A program made the translations under genes and the position numbers. Positions 15,537-23,755 of a stretch of 64,000 bases of DNA are shown here, one piece after another (the first letter of the stretch is position 1; each line of letters starts with the position of its first letter). This DNA comes from Shouchella tritolerans (lineage in GTDB: Bacteria; Bacillota; Bacilli; Bacillales; Bacillaceae_D), in the NCBI RefSeq assembly GCF_025770735.1, contig NZ_JAODPB010000002.1:434001-498000 (forward strand). Reading direction: 5' to 3'. The notes under the pieces are model-generated. The model was not told the origin of the DNA. It ran no database searches and worked only from the letters and a program-made list of their open reading frames with translations.

Positions 15537-16654
15537 TAATAAGTACACTCCTTTTTTGTCGCCACCCAAAAGTCACGGTGAATGACGGCTTTTTTTGAAC
15601 GTTTTGTTAGAGACAAGGCTTCCTCGCTACTGAGCCCTTTAATAAGCTCTAGCTCATTTTTGCTAAAGTTGGTTTTTCCTTTGCCGATGGGACGGTTGTT
15701 GAAAAACACTTCAATGATGTCACCGGCTGAAAAATCGCCTTTAGCTGAGAGAACGCCTGCAGGCAGCAAGCTTTTGCCCCTTTTTAACAACGCTGTGGAG
15801 GCGCCGCTGTCAATTTCAATGCTTCCAGCCGGTTCGCTATGGAAGACAATCCATTGTTTTGTCGTCGACATCGTCTTGTTCGTAAAGGGACCGAGATAAG
15901 TACCATCTCCTTTACCAAGTAAAACATCCGTAAACGTTTCCCGTCCTTTTCCATTACCGATAAATACATTTGTGCCAAGCTCAATCGACGTTTTCGCAGC
16001 AAGTAGCTTCGACTTCATGCCTCCTGTTCCAACAGCAGAAGTATCAGCGCTGACACGATCAAGTAATGCTTCAGGTACGTTTGCTAAGTAATGGTACTTT
16101 TTGGCGTTAGGCGAGCCGTTTGGGTTTTGGTCATACACACCGTTGACATCGGTATACAAGCAGAGCATATCTGCGTGAATGATGCCGCTAACGAGGGCGG
16201 ACAAGCGGTCATTGTCGCCAAACGTCAATTCATCGACTGAGGTCGAGTCATTTTCGTTAATAACCGGAATAGCACCTCGTTTCAAGAGCTCACGCAATGT
16301 TTGTGAAATGTTTGAAAAACGTGCTGGATCAGCAAAGTCGGCTCGTGTTAACAGCAGCTGCGCTGCTGTGTAGCCATGCGAGCGGAATGCATCCATATAC
16401 GCTTGCATGAGCAAGCTTTGGCCAACGGCTGCCGCCGCTTGTTTTTGCGAGATCGATTTCGGCCTCTGGTGATAGCCAATGAGCGTAAAACCAGCGGCGA
16501 CTGCACCTGATGTCACGACAATCACATTTATGCCTTGGTGGCGCAGTTCGCATATGGCTTCAACATGGCCTCTTAACCGGTCCGTGCTTAAGGCGCCGCT
16601 GCTATCTGTTAAACTGCTGCTGCCAATTTTAATGACAATTGTTCCTGTAGCCAT
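15536..16654 (-). CDS. proB: Glutamate 5-kinase
   Basis: Phosphorylates glutamate in the first step of proline synthesis. The amino-acid-kinase domain starts with TIVIKIGSSSLTD, continues with VTSGAVAAGF and NDRLSALVSG near residue 170, and ends before a C-terminal PUA domain from about residue 280. ATG 16654 is chosen because GGAGGTCGG lies just upstream; the frame is open to 16705. The PUA domain is usual in this enzyme. First gene of proBAC, controlled by the T-box in its leader. Confidence 0.95.
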   Translation of the reverse strand: MATGTIVIKIGSSSLTDSSGALSTDRLRGHVEAICELRHQGINVIVVTSGAVAAGFTLIGYHQRPKSISQKQAAAAVGQSLLMQAYMDAFRSHGYTAAQLLLTRADFADPARFSNISQTLRELLKRGAIPVINENDSTSVDELTFGDNDRLSALVSGIIHADMLCLYTDVNGVYDQNPNGSPNAKKYHYLANVPEALLDRVSADTSAVGTGGMKSKLLAAKTSIELGTNVFIGNGKGRETFTDVLLGKGDGTYLGPFTNKTMSTTKQWIVFHSEPAGSIEIDSGASTALLKRGKSLLPAGVLSAKGDFSAGDIIEVFFNNRPIGKGKTNFSKNELELIKGLSSEEALSLTKRSKKAVIHRDFWVATKKECTY

Positions 16655-16731
16655 TGGCCGACCTCCTATTAGAGTCATTTTTTCTGCTGGTGCTTGCAAA
16701 TTCATGGGTTTAGAAAAGGTTTTTTACAAAT

Positions 16732-16978
16732 AAAAAAAGCTTTTCCTGTCCTTAAAAGGACGGAAAAAGCTCCGCGGTACCACCTTCATTGGCAATAATC
16801 ATGCCCACTTTCCCATTCTTTAACGCAGAATGCTACGCTGGTTTTTGCCAGCAGCATCGTGGGGTAGGTTTCAAACGCAGAAGGGATGGTCGGTTTTTTC
16901 AGCCGGTGAAACCAACTCTCTTTACATATTCTGCCTTTTACTGGTCCCAGTCATCACTGCACCGTACATATCGAATTG
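16732..16978 (-). ncRNA. T-box riboswitch leader, probably proline-specific
   Basis: The conserved T-box core AAGGTGGTACCGCGGAGC lies at about 16785-16768 on the minus strand. A terminator follows: a long stem around TCCGTCCTTTTAAGGACAGG and then a T7 run at about 16738-16732. Upstream lie a long Stem I and a Stem III (GATGCTGCTGG paired with CCAGCGTAGCATT). The 3' side of Stem I contains GAAACCTACC, where CCT followed by A is the likely proline specifier codon at 16868-16866. Uncharged tRNA-Pro would pair with the specifier and stabilise the antiterminator, turning on proBAC. The specifier call is inference. Confidence 0.9.
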
Positions 16979-16983
16979 AAGTG

Positions 16984-17012
16984 ATTATATCGAGCCTTGC
17001 GCAGAAAGTCAA
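16984..17012 (-). promoter_or_regulatory. SigA promoter of the T-box/proBAC operon
   Basis: TTGACT at 17012-17007 and TATAAT at 16989-16984 are separated by exactly 17 bases. Confidence 0.85.
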
Positions 17013-17320
17013 TTCCTTTTTTCGTCTGCGGCTGCAATAACCATAAAGAGGATGCGAATTAGTGACAGCCAACGGGAAACGGTTATTTTTAGCAGGGCGT
17101 TTTCCTTTCTAAAAGGCAAAAAGGCTTGCCTCGCTAGTAAGAAGGCAACCACTTTTTCGTAGCCAAGCGCCTTTTTTACCAATCTTTGTGACGTTCGTCC
17201 AAAAGATCACGCCATAAAAGAAGCACTTTTGTGATTTGGGCTGAATACGATAGGTTAGGAGTGAAGGAATAGGTAAGGCATGAGGTTTTACTTACTTCCT
17301 AGAAAGGGCTGATGGAATCG
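17013..17320. other. Intergenic region between the T-box promoter and asnB
   Basis: About 300 bases without a supported gene. Short inverted pieces around 17120-17180 do not make a convincing terminator, and no leader riboswitch was recognised for asnB. The asnB promoter was not located with confidence. Confidence 0.4.
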
Positions 17321-19171
17321 ATGTGTGGCATTACTGGGTGGGTTGACTGGCAAAGAAACCTACGCACGGAAACGAAACAGATGAAAAACATGGCAAACAC
17401 GCTGAATCGGCGCGGCCCTGATGCGCTCGAAACATGGACGTCCGACCACGCTGCATTCGGGCATGCACGGCTTGTCGTTGTTGATCCAGCGGGCGGCAAA
17501 CAGCCGATGACTCGCACTGCCAAAGGCAATACATGTACAATCGTTTACAATGGCGAACTATACAACACAGAAGAGCTACGCAAAGAACTCCTTGCCCATG
17601 GGCACACATTTGCTGGCCATTCAGATACGGAAGTGTTACTTAAAGCGTATATGGAGTGGGGAGCCGCATGCCTTGAAAAACTGAATGGCATTTTTGCGTT
17701 TGCTGTTTGGAATGAACAAGAACAAACATTATTTATGGCGAGGGATCGTCTTGGTGTTAAGCCGCTATTTTATACAGAAAAAGATGGTATGCTTCTCTTT
17801 GGATCAGAACTTAAAGCGTTGCTGGCACACTCGCAAATCGAAGCGGTTGTTGACCGGAGCGGCTTAGCTGACGTGATGGGGCTTTCACCTTCACGGACGC
17901 CAGGCCACGGTATTTTTAAAGGAATTGTCGAGTTGCGTCCGGCTCATTACTTGCAATTTAGTAAAAATGGTTCCGTAGTCAGGCGTTATTGGCAATTGCA
18001 AAGCAATGTCCATACAGAGACGGCGCATGAAACCGCTTTTTACATTCGCGAACTTTTGGAAGACATTGTTGAACGCCAGCTTTTTGCTGACGTTCCCGTT
18101 GGCATGTTTTTGTCAGGGGGTGTCGATTCAAGCGCACTAACGGCAATCGCTGCGCGCATTTATAAAAAGCAAGGAAACGCTCCGATTTTTAGTTATTCTA
18201 TCGACTATGAGGAAAACGAAAAATATTTTAAGGCAAGCACTTTTCAGCCTAATGCCGATGCCGGTTGGGTAAAGAAAGTCGCGGCCCATTGTGCCACAAA
18301 CCATAAAAATTGCATCATTGGCAACGATGTCCTTGCCAACTTGCTAAAAGAATCTGTCCTTGTAAGGGATACACCGGGAATGGCGGATGTCGATTCATCC
18401 TTATTGTGGTTTTGTAAACAAATTAAAAACGATGTGACCGTTGGCTTGTCCGGGGAGTGCGCTGATGAAATATTTGGTGGCTATCCATGGTTCCATAAAA
18501 CAGAAGTGATGGCAATTGACGGGTTTCCATGGATGCGCTCACTTGATGAACGGATTCAATTGTTGCAGCCTGATTGGCAGAAACGCCTTAATCTCAAGGA
18601 GTACGTTTATGATCGTTATAAAGAGACGATTCAAGAAACACCGCGGTTTGACGGTGATTCTCCTGAGGAAGCAAGGCGGAGGGAAATTTCTTACTTAAAT
18701 ATGATTTGGTTTATGACAAACTTGCTAGACCGCAAAGACCGGATGAGTATGGGCGCTTCCCTCGAAGTCAGGGTTCCTTTTTCGGACCATCGCTTAGTCG
18801 AGTATGTGTGGAACATTCCTTGGGAGATGAAAACGTATGGAGGCAGAGAAAAGGGGATACTCCGCAAAGCATTGCAAGGATTGCTCCCAGATGATGTGCT
18901 TTTCCGGAAAAAAAGCCCTTACCCGAAAACCCATCATCCTTTATATACGGCGGCCGTAACAAAGGCGATTCAGGAAGTCGTTCGCCAAAAGGATGCGCCG
19001 TTGTTCACCTTTATCAACCGCGATCGCCTCAAAGAAATAGCGGATAAAGGCGGTTTCGATACAGGGAAACCTTATTTTGGCCAGTTAATGGCAGGACCAC
19101 AACTCCTTGCCCATTTTGTGCAAATCGATTACTGGATGAAGGCATACAACATTCAAATTGATGAATCTTGA
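17321..19171 (+). CDS. asnB: Asparagine synthetase (glutamine-hydrolysing)
   Basis: Makes asparagine from aspartate, glutamine and ATP. The class II glutaminase domain needs Cys as first residue after Met removal, and ATG TGT at 17321 gives exactly MCGITGWV, so the in-frame ATG at 17312 is not used. The glutaminase domain includes RRGPDALE and YNGELYN. The synthetase domain from about residue 240 contains the PP-loop FLSGGVDSSALTAI, then GLSGECADEIFGGY. Length is 616 residues, similar to B. subtilis AsnB/AsnO. It is a single gene with weak upstream signals. Confidence 0.93.
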   Translation: MCGITGWVDWQRNLRTETKQMKNMANTLNRRGPDALETWTSDHAAFGHARLVVVDPAGGKQPMTRTAKGNTCTIVYNGELYNTEELRKELLAHGHTFAGHSDTEVLLKAYMEWGAACLEKLNGIFAFAVWNEQEQTLFMARDRLGVKPLFYTEKDGMLLFGSELKALLAHSQIEAVVDRSGLADVMGLSPSRTPGHGIFKGIVELRPAHYLQFSKNGSVVRRYWQLQSNVHTETAHETAFYIRELLEDIVERQLFADVPVGMFLSGGVDSSALTAIAARIYKKQGNAPIFSYSIDYEENEKYFKASTFQPNADAGWVKKVAAHCATNHKNCIIGNDVLANLLKESVLVRDTPGMADVDSSLLWFCKQIKNDVTVGLSGECADEIFGGYPWFHKTEVMAIDGFPWMRSLDERIQLLQPDWQKRLNLKEYVYDRYKETIQETPRFDGDSPEEARRREISYLNMIWFMTNLLDRKDRMSMGASLEVRVPFSDHRLVEYVWNIPWEMKTYGGREKGILRKALQGLLPDDVLFRKKSPYPKTHHPLYTAAVTKAIQEVVRQKDAPLFTFINRDRLKEIADKGGFDTGKPYFGQLMAGPQLLAHFVQIDYWMKAYNIQIDES

Positions 19172-19383
19172 GTACTTCGCTCTGAAAAGCGCTCATTGGG
19201 AGGGCTTGTGCCAGCGAAATGGAAGCAAAGCAAGTGCATGCAGGTTAAGGTTACAGTCTAGCCTCCTGCCCTTGGTTTGCTTTTTGTGTACGAATACGAG
19301 TATGGTTCCATAAAAAAGAGCGCTTTTTGATCCCTTTGGAAATTGGTATACTATACATAAAACAAAAAAGGGAAGGGACGCTT

Positions 19384-20337
19384 ATGCCATTAGTCGATAT
19401 GCCGTTGCGCGAGTTGTTAGCTTATGAAGGAGTAAACCCTAAACCAGCAGACTTTGACCAATACTGGAACCGGGCCAAAACGGAAATTGTAGCCATTGAC
19501 CCCGAAGTCACTCTTGTCGAAGCTCCTTTCCAGTGCTCGTTTGCAAACTGTTACCATTTCTATTATCGAAGCGCTGGAAATGCGAAAATCCATGCGAAAT
19601 ACTTACAGCCAAAAACAGCGGAGAAAACGCCGGCAGTTTTTATGTTCCATGGGTATGGGGGGCGTTCAGCTGAATGGAGCAGCTTGTTAAATTATGTAGC
19701 GGCGGGCTTTTCTGTTTTCTATATGGATGTCCGTGGACAAGGAGGAGCTTCAGAGGATCCTGGGGGCGTCAGGGGGAATACATATAGGGGCCATATTATT
19801 CGCGGCCTCGACGCCGGGCCAGACGCGCTTTTTTACCGCAGTGTTTTTTTGGACACAGTCCAACTGGTTCGTGCTGCTAAAACATTGCCTCACATCGATA
19901 AAACACGGCTTATGGCCACAGGCTGGTCGCAAGGGGGCGCCTTAACGCTTGCTTGTGCTGCCCTTGTCCCTGAAATAAAGCGTCTCGCTCCGGTATACCC
20001 GTTTTTAAGCGATTACAAGCGAGTGTGGCAAATGGATTTAGCGATTCGGTCGTATAAGGAATTGGCTGATTATTTCCGTTCATACGATCCGCAACATAAA
20101 CGTCATGGGGAAATTTTTGAACGCCTCGGCTACATCGATGTCCAGCATCTTGCTGACCGAATTCAAGGAGATGTCCTAATGGGAGTTGGCTTAATGGATA
20201 CAGAATGCCCGCCATCTACCCAGTTTGCTGCTTATAATAAAATAAAGGCCAAAAAATCGTATGAGCTCTACCCTGACTTTGGTCATGAGCACCTTCCAGG
20301 AATGAACGATCATATTTTTCGTTTTTTCACTAGTTGA
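19384..20337 (+). CDS. cah: CE7-family acetylxylan esterase / cephalosporin-C deacetylase
   Basis: A cytoplasmic multimeric esterase that removes acetyl groups from short xylo-oligosaccharides and cephalosporin C. The triad is visible as Ser182 in GWSQGG, Asp272 in LMDTECPP and His301 in DFGHEH. The family RGQG motif lies at 117-120. ATG 19384 after GGAAGGGACG is chosen over an open frame to 19327, which would run through a TATACT -10 at about 19348. Its 317 residues match the B. subtilis Cah length of 318. No xylan genes are adjacent. Confidence 0.9.
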   Translation: MPLVDMPLRELLAYEGVNPKPADFDQYWNRAKTEIVAIDPEVTLVEAPFQCSFANCYHFYYRSAGNAKIHAKYLQPKTAEKTPAVFMFHGYGGRSAEWSSLLNYVAAGFSVFYMDVRGQGGASEDPGGVRGNTYRGHIIRGLDAGPDALFYRSVFLDTVQLVRAAKTLPHIDKTRLMATGWSQGGALTLACAALVPEIKRLAPVYPFLSDYKRVWQMDLAIRSYKELADYFRSYDPQHKRHGEIFERLGYIDVQHLADRIQGDVLMGVGLMDTECPPSTQFAAYNKIKAKKSYELYPDFGHEHLPGMNDHIFRFFTS

Positions 20338-20412
20338 GCGAAGTCGTTTTCCCACTCCATTCATTCGCTGGCCAAGCTTCGCATATAAGTGGATGGAGGG
20401 GAGGCTTTGATC

Positions 20413-20892
20413 GTGAATGTCCGAATGTTAGGGCGGTTGCTGTTCGCTAGTTATATGGCAATACTGTTTTACATTACACTGGTTGCATGGAATTATGGAT
20501 CTTCTTTTGAACCAAGTGAGTTGGCCGGGCGGAATTACAACTACATCCCATTCCGCAGTATATATCGAATTAGCTTCTTTAGCCCTACAGTTCGTGATCC
20601 GCTTTTTATACTAGGCGGGAACATTTTACTGTTTGTCCCATTTGGGTATTTGTTGCCTTTGTCAGTTCGTTGCTGCCGGCAAATAGGAAAGACAGTGATT
20701 GCCAGCTTTTTGGTTTCCAGTTCGATTGAGCTAAGCCAGTTAGCCTTTACCCACCGTGTAGCTGACATTGATGACATCCTCTTAAATACTGCAGGCGGGG
20801 CCGTAGGCTATTGTTTATTTCGATTGGCATTGTTTATAAAAAAACGGGTAGTGTTTATGCCGGTAATAAAAAGTGAGAGGAGGGGAAAATGA
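20413..20892 (+). CDS. VanZ-family membrane protein
   Basis: About four membrane helices with the VanZ pattern: FASYMAILFYITLVAW at the start, NYIPFRSI, GGNILLFVPFGYLLPL, a segment with SSSIELSQL, and the DIDDILLNTAGGAVGY signature. VanZ proteins are named from teicoplanin resistance but most have no known role. GTG 20413 lies nine bases after GGAGGGGAGG. Its stop overlaps the start of the alkyltransferase-like gene, so they form a two-gene unit. Confidence 0.85.
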   Translation: MNVRMLGRLLFASYMAILFYITLVAWNYGSSFEPSELAGRNYNYIPFRSIYRISFFSPTVRDPLFILGGNILLFVPFGYLLPLSVRCCRQIGKTVIASFLVSSSIELSQLAFTHRVADIDDILLNTAGGAVGYCLFRLALFIKKRVVFMPVIKSERRGK

Positions 20893-21248
20893 TGGATGCC
20901 TTTTTTGAACATGTCTATACGGCCGTTCGCCGTATTCCCCGTGGGGAAGTCGCTTCTTATGGGCAAATTGCCCGCTATTTGCACGCCCCTCGGCATGCGC
21001 GAGTTGTTGGCTGGGCGATGCGACAATCGCCTCCCGATGTCCCAGCGCACCGTGTGGTGAAGCAAAACGGCGAGTTGGCCTCAGGCCTTTTGTTTAATGG
21101 GAAAACCCAAAAGGAACGGCTATTGGAAGAAGGGGTTACGTTTTCACAAGATGGGCGCGTAGCAATGGAATTGCATAGTTGGGCGGCGTGCCCCCCTATA
21201 AGCGAAGGCACGCAAGAAAAAACGTTTACCGAAGGTTCATGCCGATGA
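20892..21248 (+). CDS. Alkyltransferase-like (ATL) protein lacking the active-site Cys
   Basis: The protein has the O6-alkylguanine-DNA alkyltransferase C-terminal domain: YTAVRRIPRGEVASYGQIAR, the winged-helix ARVVGWAMR with the Arg finger, and PAHRVV. In active transferases the last motif is PCHRV. Here the Cys codon is replaced by Ala, as ATL proteins replace it with Trp or Ala. ATLs bind O6-alkylguanine and recruit nucleotide excision repair. ATG 20892 is chosen over ATG 20889 by spacing from GAGGAGGGG. Length is 118 residues with a polar tail of unclear origin. Confidence 0.88.
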   Translation: MDAFFEHVYTAVRRIPRGEVASYGQIARYLHAPRHARVVGWAMRQSPPDVPAHRVVKQNGELASGLLFNGKTQKERLLEEGVTFSQDGRVAMELHSWAACPPISEGTQEKTFTEGSCR

Positions 21249-21276
21249 TGGAAGGCTGGCCGAACGCACAGAGTGT

Positions 21277-21822
21277 TTAGTCTGGCTTTGGCACATGGTG
21301 AAATACATCGCCGCTCTCAAAAAAATCAACAAGATCGTCTAACCATTTGTAATAATGGAGCCATTGCTCCGTTTCTTTTAACAAGTGGTTCAATTGCTCC
21401 ATTTCGTCAGCGGACAAGTTGTCTGCTTCGTCCTCCATAAACCGTTTAACCTCATTTTGAATTCTTTTTCCGACTGCGCGGTTTTTAGCGATCACAGCTT
21501 GCCAATTCGCAACGAAAATGGAAATGAACGTTTGATAGTAATCTTTTTCGACATCATATAAATCTTTGCGGACACCTTTTTCAAACACTTTATGGGCAAC
21601 ATTTAAAGACAACATTTCCCGTACAACTTGGCTCATCCGCGTTTTACTCATACCTGTTTCATCGGAAAGAGCTTCAAGCGTCATTGGCTTTCGGTTCATA
21701 TAAATGATGCCAAGCACACGCCCTACCGTAGTAGAAACGCCATACGTCCGCATGTTTTCAGCAATGCGGTCGACAAACTGTTCTTCCATTTTTTTAATTG
21801 TATCAAGTGTATGTTGTGCCAA
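21277..21822 (-). CDS. GbsR/OpcR-type MarR-fold transcriptional regulator
   Basis: Winged-helix repressor of the GbsR family. Diagnostic segments are YGVSTTVGRVLGIIYM, MTLEALSDETGMSKTRMSQ (the HTH), FEKGVRKDLYDVEKDYYQTF and a C-terminal YYKWLDDLVDFFESGDVF, all close to B. subtilis GbsR, which senses choline and represses glycine-betaine genes. No gbsAB or opu genes lie nearby, so the target is unknown. The start is uncertain. TTG 21822 has AGGCGGG in front, while the longer TTG 21843 has no ribosome site. Confidence 0.85.
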   Translation of the reverse strand: MAQHTLDTIKKMEEQFVDRIAENMRTYGVSTTVGRVLGIIYMNRKPMTLEALSDETGMSKTRMSQVVREMLSLNVAHKVFEKGVRKDLYDVEKDYYQTFISIFVANWQAVIAKNRAVGKRIQNEVKRFMEDEADNLSADEMEQLNHLLKETEQWLHYYKWLDDLVDFFESGDVFHHVPKPD

Positions 21823-21980
21823 TTCTTCATCCCGCCTGCTCAATATATTTATGTACTATATACACGTATCGTCTTAAAAACAAACATACTTTACCATATC
21901 TACGCGCAAAAGAAAACTGCTTGTTTTTGCATTGTTAAGCGCTCTATTTTGTTGTTGCCAATAAAGCTTGCGGGCAAACA

Positions 21981-22008
21981 AAAAACAGGCGAACGTATGC
22001 CTGTTTTT
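21981..22008 (-). terminator. Terminator of the YjcZ-like gene
   Basis: A 10-bp stem (AAAAACAGGC/GCCTGTTTTT) encodes a T-rich tail on either strand. The gene upstream on the minus strand is the YjcZ-like peptide. Confidence 0.8.
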
Positions 22009-22018
22009 TGTATTTTTC

Positions 22019-22105
22019 TTAATAGACGTAAGCAGAGCCTACAATCACTAGAAGGATGAATAACACCACAATAAAAGCAAAACCGCCATCATACTTAAAA
22101 CCCAA
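22019..22105 (-). CDS. YjcZ-family sporulation micropeptide
   Basis: A 28-residue peptide, MGFKYDGGFAFIVVLFILL with a short tail ending AYVY, is a single membrane helix. It matches the YjcZ family, whose hallmark is Gly-Phe-Ala followed by IVVLFILL and a Gly-x-Ala-Tyr end. These peptides are common in Bacillus spores and mother cells and lack a known function. It begins with TTG at 22105 after GGAGGGGTGA and has its own terminator. It is too short for standard gene callers. Confidence 0.85.
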   Translation of the reverse strand: MGFKYDGGFAFIVVLFILLVIVGSAYVY

Positions 22106-22261
22106 TCGGATCACCCCTCCTATTTTTTGTTCACGACAGCTTATGCAAATAAGCGGAAAAATGCGTGGGCGGCTCCCTATTTTTAAAAAACGTCAGCGTT
22201 ATCGTAGCCTAGCGACTGCTATTTTTAACTGTTGATAGGGAAATGAAAAGTGAGCCGAAAT

Positions 22262-22291
22262 TTGACAGGGTGCAAACAGGATTATTACAAT
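22262..22291 (+). promoter_or_regulatory. SigA promoter of the EIIA-Glc gene
   Basis: TTGACA at 22262-22267 and TACAAT at 22286-22291 with an 18-base spacer, about 48 bases before the start codon. Confidence 0.7.
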
Positions 22292-22338
22292 AAGAAACGA
22301 GATGAGTGTAACGCTTATCGACAGTAAGGAGTGGTCGT

Positions 22339-22836
22339 ATGTTTAAAAAACTATTTGGAAAGAAAGAGACAGCGCCTGCGGAGGAAACAGTTACCTCGCC
22401 GGTGAATGGAAGAATTGTCCCAATAGAAGAAGTGCCTGATCCGACATTCGGGCAAAAAATGATTGGCGATGGGTTGGCTGTTGAGCCAACGGATGGGCAT
22501 ATTGTCGCGCCTATTAGCGGAAAAATTGTCCAAGTGTTTCCGACAAAGCATGCTTTTGGAATTGAAACAGCGTCTGGGGCAGAGTTGCTAGTTCATATTG
22601 GGCTTGAAACAGTGGCAATGAATGGAGAAGGATTTACTGCCCATGTAAAAGAAGGCGATAACATTTCAGTCGGTGACCCGATCATTGACTTTGACTTAGA
22701 GCTTGTCAAAGCAAAAGCGGCACACACGATTACGCCAGTTGTACTAACAAACCCAGATCGTTATTCGCTTGAAAAACAACAAAACAGCGAAGCGATTGCT
22801 GGAAAAACAGCGCTTTTTACGATAAAAGCCAAATAA
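22339..22836 (+). CDS. PTS glucose-type EIIA protein (YpqE-like)
   Basis: Stand-alone EIIA-Glc domain of the phosphotransferase system. The active site has His71 in PTKHAFGIET and the phosphorylated His86 in ELLVHIGLETV. The family signature FxTKHAFGI is intact. At 165 residues it matches B. subtilis YpqE. It presumably passes phosphate from HPr to an EIIBC lacking its own EIIA; no EIIBC gene is adjacent. ATG 22339 follows AAGGAGTGG. Own promoter and terminator make it monocistronic. Confidence 0.9.
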   Translation: MFKKLFGKKETAPAEETVTSPVNGRIVPIEEVPDPTFGQKMIGDGLAVEPTDGHIVAPISGKIVQVFPTKHAFGIETASGAELLVHIGLETVAMNGEGFTAHVKEGDNISVGDPIIDFDLELVKAKAAHTITPVVLTNPDRYSLEKQQNSEAIAGKTALFTIKAK

Positions 22837-22840
22837 TAGG

Positions 22841-22880
22841 AAATAAACGCGCAGGCGCTAAGAGCTCTGCGCGTTTATTT
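22841..22880 (+). terminator. Terminator of the EIIA gene
   Basis: A 14-bp stem (AAATAAACGCGCAG and complement) with the T-rich strand TTTATTTTA. Confidence 0.9.
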
Positions 22881-22986
22881 TATACTGGCCTTTCCAGCTG
22901 TTTTAGGTATTTTTTAGCTAGCGTTCGACGAAGGAACCTGATAAACTACCCTTTGATTGATCTGGAACGGAGGAGAGGTGAAGGAG

Positions 22987-23547
22987 TTGGTTTTACAAGC
23001 GCTTATTATCTTTTTTGCCCAACTGATTTACGTACCCATTTTAACATTGCGGACGATCATGATGGTCAAAGGGCTAAAGCAAAAGGCTGCAGCAATGGGC
23101 ATGCTTGAAGGCGTTATATATGTAGTCGCGCTAGGTATTGTGTTTAGCGACTTATCAAATTATTACAATATGGCTGCTTATGCGCTTGGCTTTGGTGTAG
23201 GGTTATATATTGGCGCAGTAATCGAAGAAAAGCTGGCAATCGGGTATGTTACCATTGAAGTAAATATCCCGCAAAAAAACCAACAATTGATTGACCGCCT
23301 TAGGGAAATGGGCTTTAGTGTTTCCAGCTCTTCCGTTGAAGGAATGGCGTCAACACGATGCCGCCTTGACTGCACGGCACGCAGGGACAGGGAGAAGGAA
23401 TTTATTAAAATTGTGTCTGAATATGAGCCGCAAGCGTTTATCGTCTCGTTCGAGCCACGCAATTTTAAAGGCGGCTATATTACAAAAGCGATGAAGAAGA
23501 GGCGAGAGAAATATTTAAAACGAAAAGCGAAGGAAGACGCCCATTAA
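22987..23547 (+). CDS. UPF0316 membrane protein with DUF2179 domain (YebE type)
   Basis: The N-terminus has three membrane helices beginning [20 protein letters not shown], then [18 protein letters not shown] and a helix around [18 protein letters not shown] cytoplasmic DUF2179 domain follows, with [15 protein letters not shown] and ending in a very basic [12 protein letters not shown]. This is UPF0316/YebE; the function is unknown, although DUF2179 domains bind small molecules in related proteins. I prefer TTG 22987, eight bases after GGAGAGG, which gives the usual family start. GTG 22978 is an alternative. Repeat copy C lies in its 3' UTR. Confidence 0.8.
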   Translation: MVLQALIIFFAQLIYVPILTLRTIMMVKGLKQKAAAMGMLEGVIYVVALGIVFSDLSNYYNMAAYALGFGVGLYIGAVIEEKLAIGYVTIEVNIPQKNQQLIDRLREMGFSVSSSSVEGMASTRCRLDCTARRDREKEFIKIVSEYEPQAFIVSFEPRNFKGGYITKAMKKRREKYLKRKAKEDAH

Positions 23548-23548
23548 A

Positions 23549-23662
23549 AAATCATCCAGGCTGATAGAAAGCGTGTGTTAGCCGTGTGAAGTCTGACCAA
23601 AACAGGCATTTATGAACGACTGAACGAGGTGAGCAACGAAGGATGCGCTTGTCTTCAGTCTG
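23549..23662 (+). repeat. Dispersed 3'-UTR repeat element, diverged copy C
   Basis: Starts AATCATCCAGGCTGATAGAA, shares the GAGGTGAGCAACGAAGGATG-like middle and ends in CTTCAGTCTG. A hairpin follows at 23663-23687 (GACGCTG ... CAGCGTT). It is about 114 bp and lies between the UPF0316 stop and that hairpin. Confidence 0.65.
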
Positions 23663-23755
23663 GACGCTGTCCGGTCTGAGCAGCGTTCTTGACATGGTAG
23701 CGCTTTATTTGTAATGTTGATAAAAAATCATCTTGCTTGATGAGGAGGTTTGGCT

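Noticed and set aside
19190-19265. Possible tenth copy of the repeat family after asnB
   Set aside because: Only a weak AAAGCGCT and an ACAGTCTAG resemble the ends; core and outer module are absent, so it is not counted.
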